Shown in pieces: positions 62,994-64,000 of a stretch of 64,000 bases of DNA (its first letter is position 1; every line of letters begins with the position of its first letter). Below the pieces are notes generated by a model. The model was not told the origin of the DNA. It ran no database searches and saw only the letters and a program-made list of their open reading frames with translations. The DNA comes from CAYSCZ01 sp051155775 (GTDB lineage Bacteria > Bacteroidota > Bacteroidia > Cytophagales > Cyclobacteriaceae), in contig DAXETV010000006.1 of the NCBI GenBank assembly GCA_051155775.1, positions 62,001-126,000 on the forward strand. Reading direction: 5' to 3'. Made by a program: the position numbers and the translations under genes.

Positions 62994-63757
62994 ATTTAAG
63001 TGGAAAAGACATCATTTCATTAACTCAGATTGTTTTAATTGTAGTAGTCGCATTGCTATTAATTGGCTTTGTTGAAAAGAAACAAAGCAACAAGTTGGTC
63101 AACGACCTGATCATTAATATCCAAAAAGATGGGGAATTTCAATTCATCGATGATAAAGAAGTCCAGAGTTTAATGAATGCCGGCAACACCGACTATGTGT
63201 TTGGGACTACCATCAAAAACATCGATCTTGATGTGCTCGAAGAAAGAATTGAAAAACATCATTTCGTGTCGGATGCCCAGGTATCCCATGATATCAAAGG
63301 AAACCTTTTAGTAAATATCCTTCAAAGCAAGCCTATCGCCAGAATTTATAATGGCAATGGTACAGATTGTTATATCAGTAAGTCTGGTAGGGTGATACCG
63401 ATATCCGGAAATTACACGGCGAGAGTTCCGGTGCTTTTTATAGAAAATAAAAAATTATTGACCATTAAAAACATCAAAGATGATGTATTCGGGCAACAGC
63501 TTTTTAACCTACTGGATTACATTTATGAGGACCGCTTCTGGAGCGCCCAGATAGCTGAGCTTTACCTGGACAAGTACAATGAAATTATTATCTATCCTCA
63601 AATCAGTAAGCAGAAAGTGGCATTTGGTACTGCAGAAGATATTGAAAAGAAATTTAAAAAACTTAAGATCTTTTATGAGAAAATATTACCTTATAAAGGA
63701 TGGAATACCTATGAAAGAGTAAGCTTAAAATTTAAAAATCAAATTGTTTGTGAATAA
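62990..63757 (+). CDS. ftsQ: Cell-division protein FtsQ
   Basis: A 255-residue bitopic protein: a short cytoplasmic tail, one membrane helix (about residues 10-27) and a periplasmic POTRA-like plus beta domain (EERIEKHHFVSDAQVSHDIKGNLLVNI, RVIPISGNYTARVPVLF). It links early and late divisome parts. Position between murC and ftsA confirms the call despite low sequence conservation. Confidence 0.9.
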   Translation: MNLSGKDIISLTQIVLIVVVALLLIGFVEKKQSNKLVNDLIINIQKDGEFQFIDDKEVQSLMNAGNTDYVFGTTIKNIDLDVLEERIEKHHFVSDAQVSHDIKGNLLVNILQSKPIARIYNGNGTDCYISKSGRVIPISGNYTARVPVLFIENKKLLTIKNIKDDVFGQQLFNLLDYIYEDRFWSAQIAELYLDKYNEIIIYPQISKQKVAFGTAEDIEKKFKKLKIFYEKILPYKGWNTYERVSLKFKNQIVCE

Positions 63758-63768
63758 TCACCATAGAT

Positions 63769-64000
63769 ATGCAAGAAGATAAAATTATAGTTGGATTAGA
63801 CATTGGCACAACCAAGATATGTACCATTGTAGGTCGCAAAAACCACTATGGCAAGTTGGAGGTACTGGGCATGGGAAAGGCAGAATCAGATGGAGTGATC
63901 AGAGGTATCGTCACCAATATTGATAAAACCGTCAATGCCATTGAGAAAGCAGTGTTTGAAGCGGAGCAACAATCCGGCATTAACATACAGGTGGTCAATG
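63769..64000 (+). CDS. ftsA: Cell-division actin-like protein FtsA, partial
   Basis: The first 77 residues of FtsA, cut by the window edge. The actin-type phosphate-1 loop VGLDIGTTKICTIVG and the following YGKLEVLGMGKAESDGVIRGIVTNIDKT are typical. FtsA tethers FtsZ to the membrane; ftsZ should follow outside the window. Confidence 0.95.
   Translation, partial: MQEDKIIVGLDIGTTKICTIVGRKNHYGKLEVLGMGKAESDGVIRGIVTNIDKTVNAIEKAVFEAEQQSGINIQVVN

Overview
This AT-rich window comes from a Bacteroidota chromosome, most likely order Cytophagales. The type IX secretion/gliding genes porW/sprE, gldK-L-M-N and a PorP/SprF protein are all present. So are Bacteroidota-typical lipoproteins, a TonB-dependent receptor, a two-gene atpD-atpC unit with a short epsilon subunit, and promoters resembling TTTG/TAnnTTTG. 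A family or genus cannot be named from the sequence alone. No insertion sequence, phage gene or CRISPR array was seen, and no gene-free stretch exceeds about 300 bases.

Layout. 1-17 kb: the start of a divergent M23-like envelope peptidase, then porW-PBP1A-uvrC (+), a shared terminator, and on the minus strand gldK>L>M>N with a PorP/SprF gene, a uroporphyrinogen-III synthase, a DUF4271 membrane protein and an Omp85-type outer-membrane protein upstream. 16-24 kb: hemW and a TerB-like gene (+), a LytS/LytTR-type two-component pair (-), and uvrA, a LOG-family protein and a TIGR01777 epimerase (-). 24-31 kb: an LprI-like lipoprotein, a TonB receptor with a beta-helix surface lipoprotein, a MoxR ATPase, and tRNA-Gly and tRNA-Leu. 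31-41 kb: secreted phosphatase, GH2-like binding protein, DUF697 protein, M16 protease, oxidoreductase, DUF721 protein, and a cytochrome-like lipoprotein/YceI/DUF5777 trio. 41-51 kb: MATE pump, atpD-atpC, a sensor kinase, a NatAB-type ABC exporter, a cupredoxin, a voltage-gated-type channel and a glutaminyl cyclotransferase. 51.3-64 kb: the division and cell-wall (dcw) cluster mraZ-rsmH-ftsL-ftsI-[murE-like]-mraY-[S23-like]-murD-ftsW-murG-murC-ftsQ-ftsA, with MraZ boxes and a promoter in front.

The strongest oddities are these. (1) The gene in the murE slot of the dcw cluster encodes a protein that lacks the N-terminal MurE domain and has lost the DHLDYH, DNPR and GKGHE signatures while keeping a P-loop. 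(2) A small four-helix-bundle-like gene sits between mraY and murD. (3) uvrA has no ATG, GTG or TTG between the preceding in-frame stop and its Walker A region, and a small membrane protein at about 50.75 kb has the same problem; in both, the best placed codon is ATA followed by GAA. (4) A cytochrome-like lipoprotein carries a CX4CH rather than a CX2CH motif. (5) A channel with an intact S4 helix has a TVGFLQD filter instead of TVGYGD.
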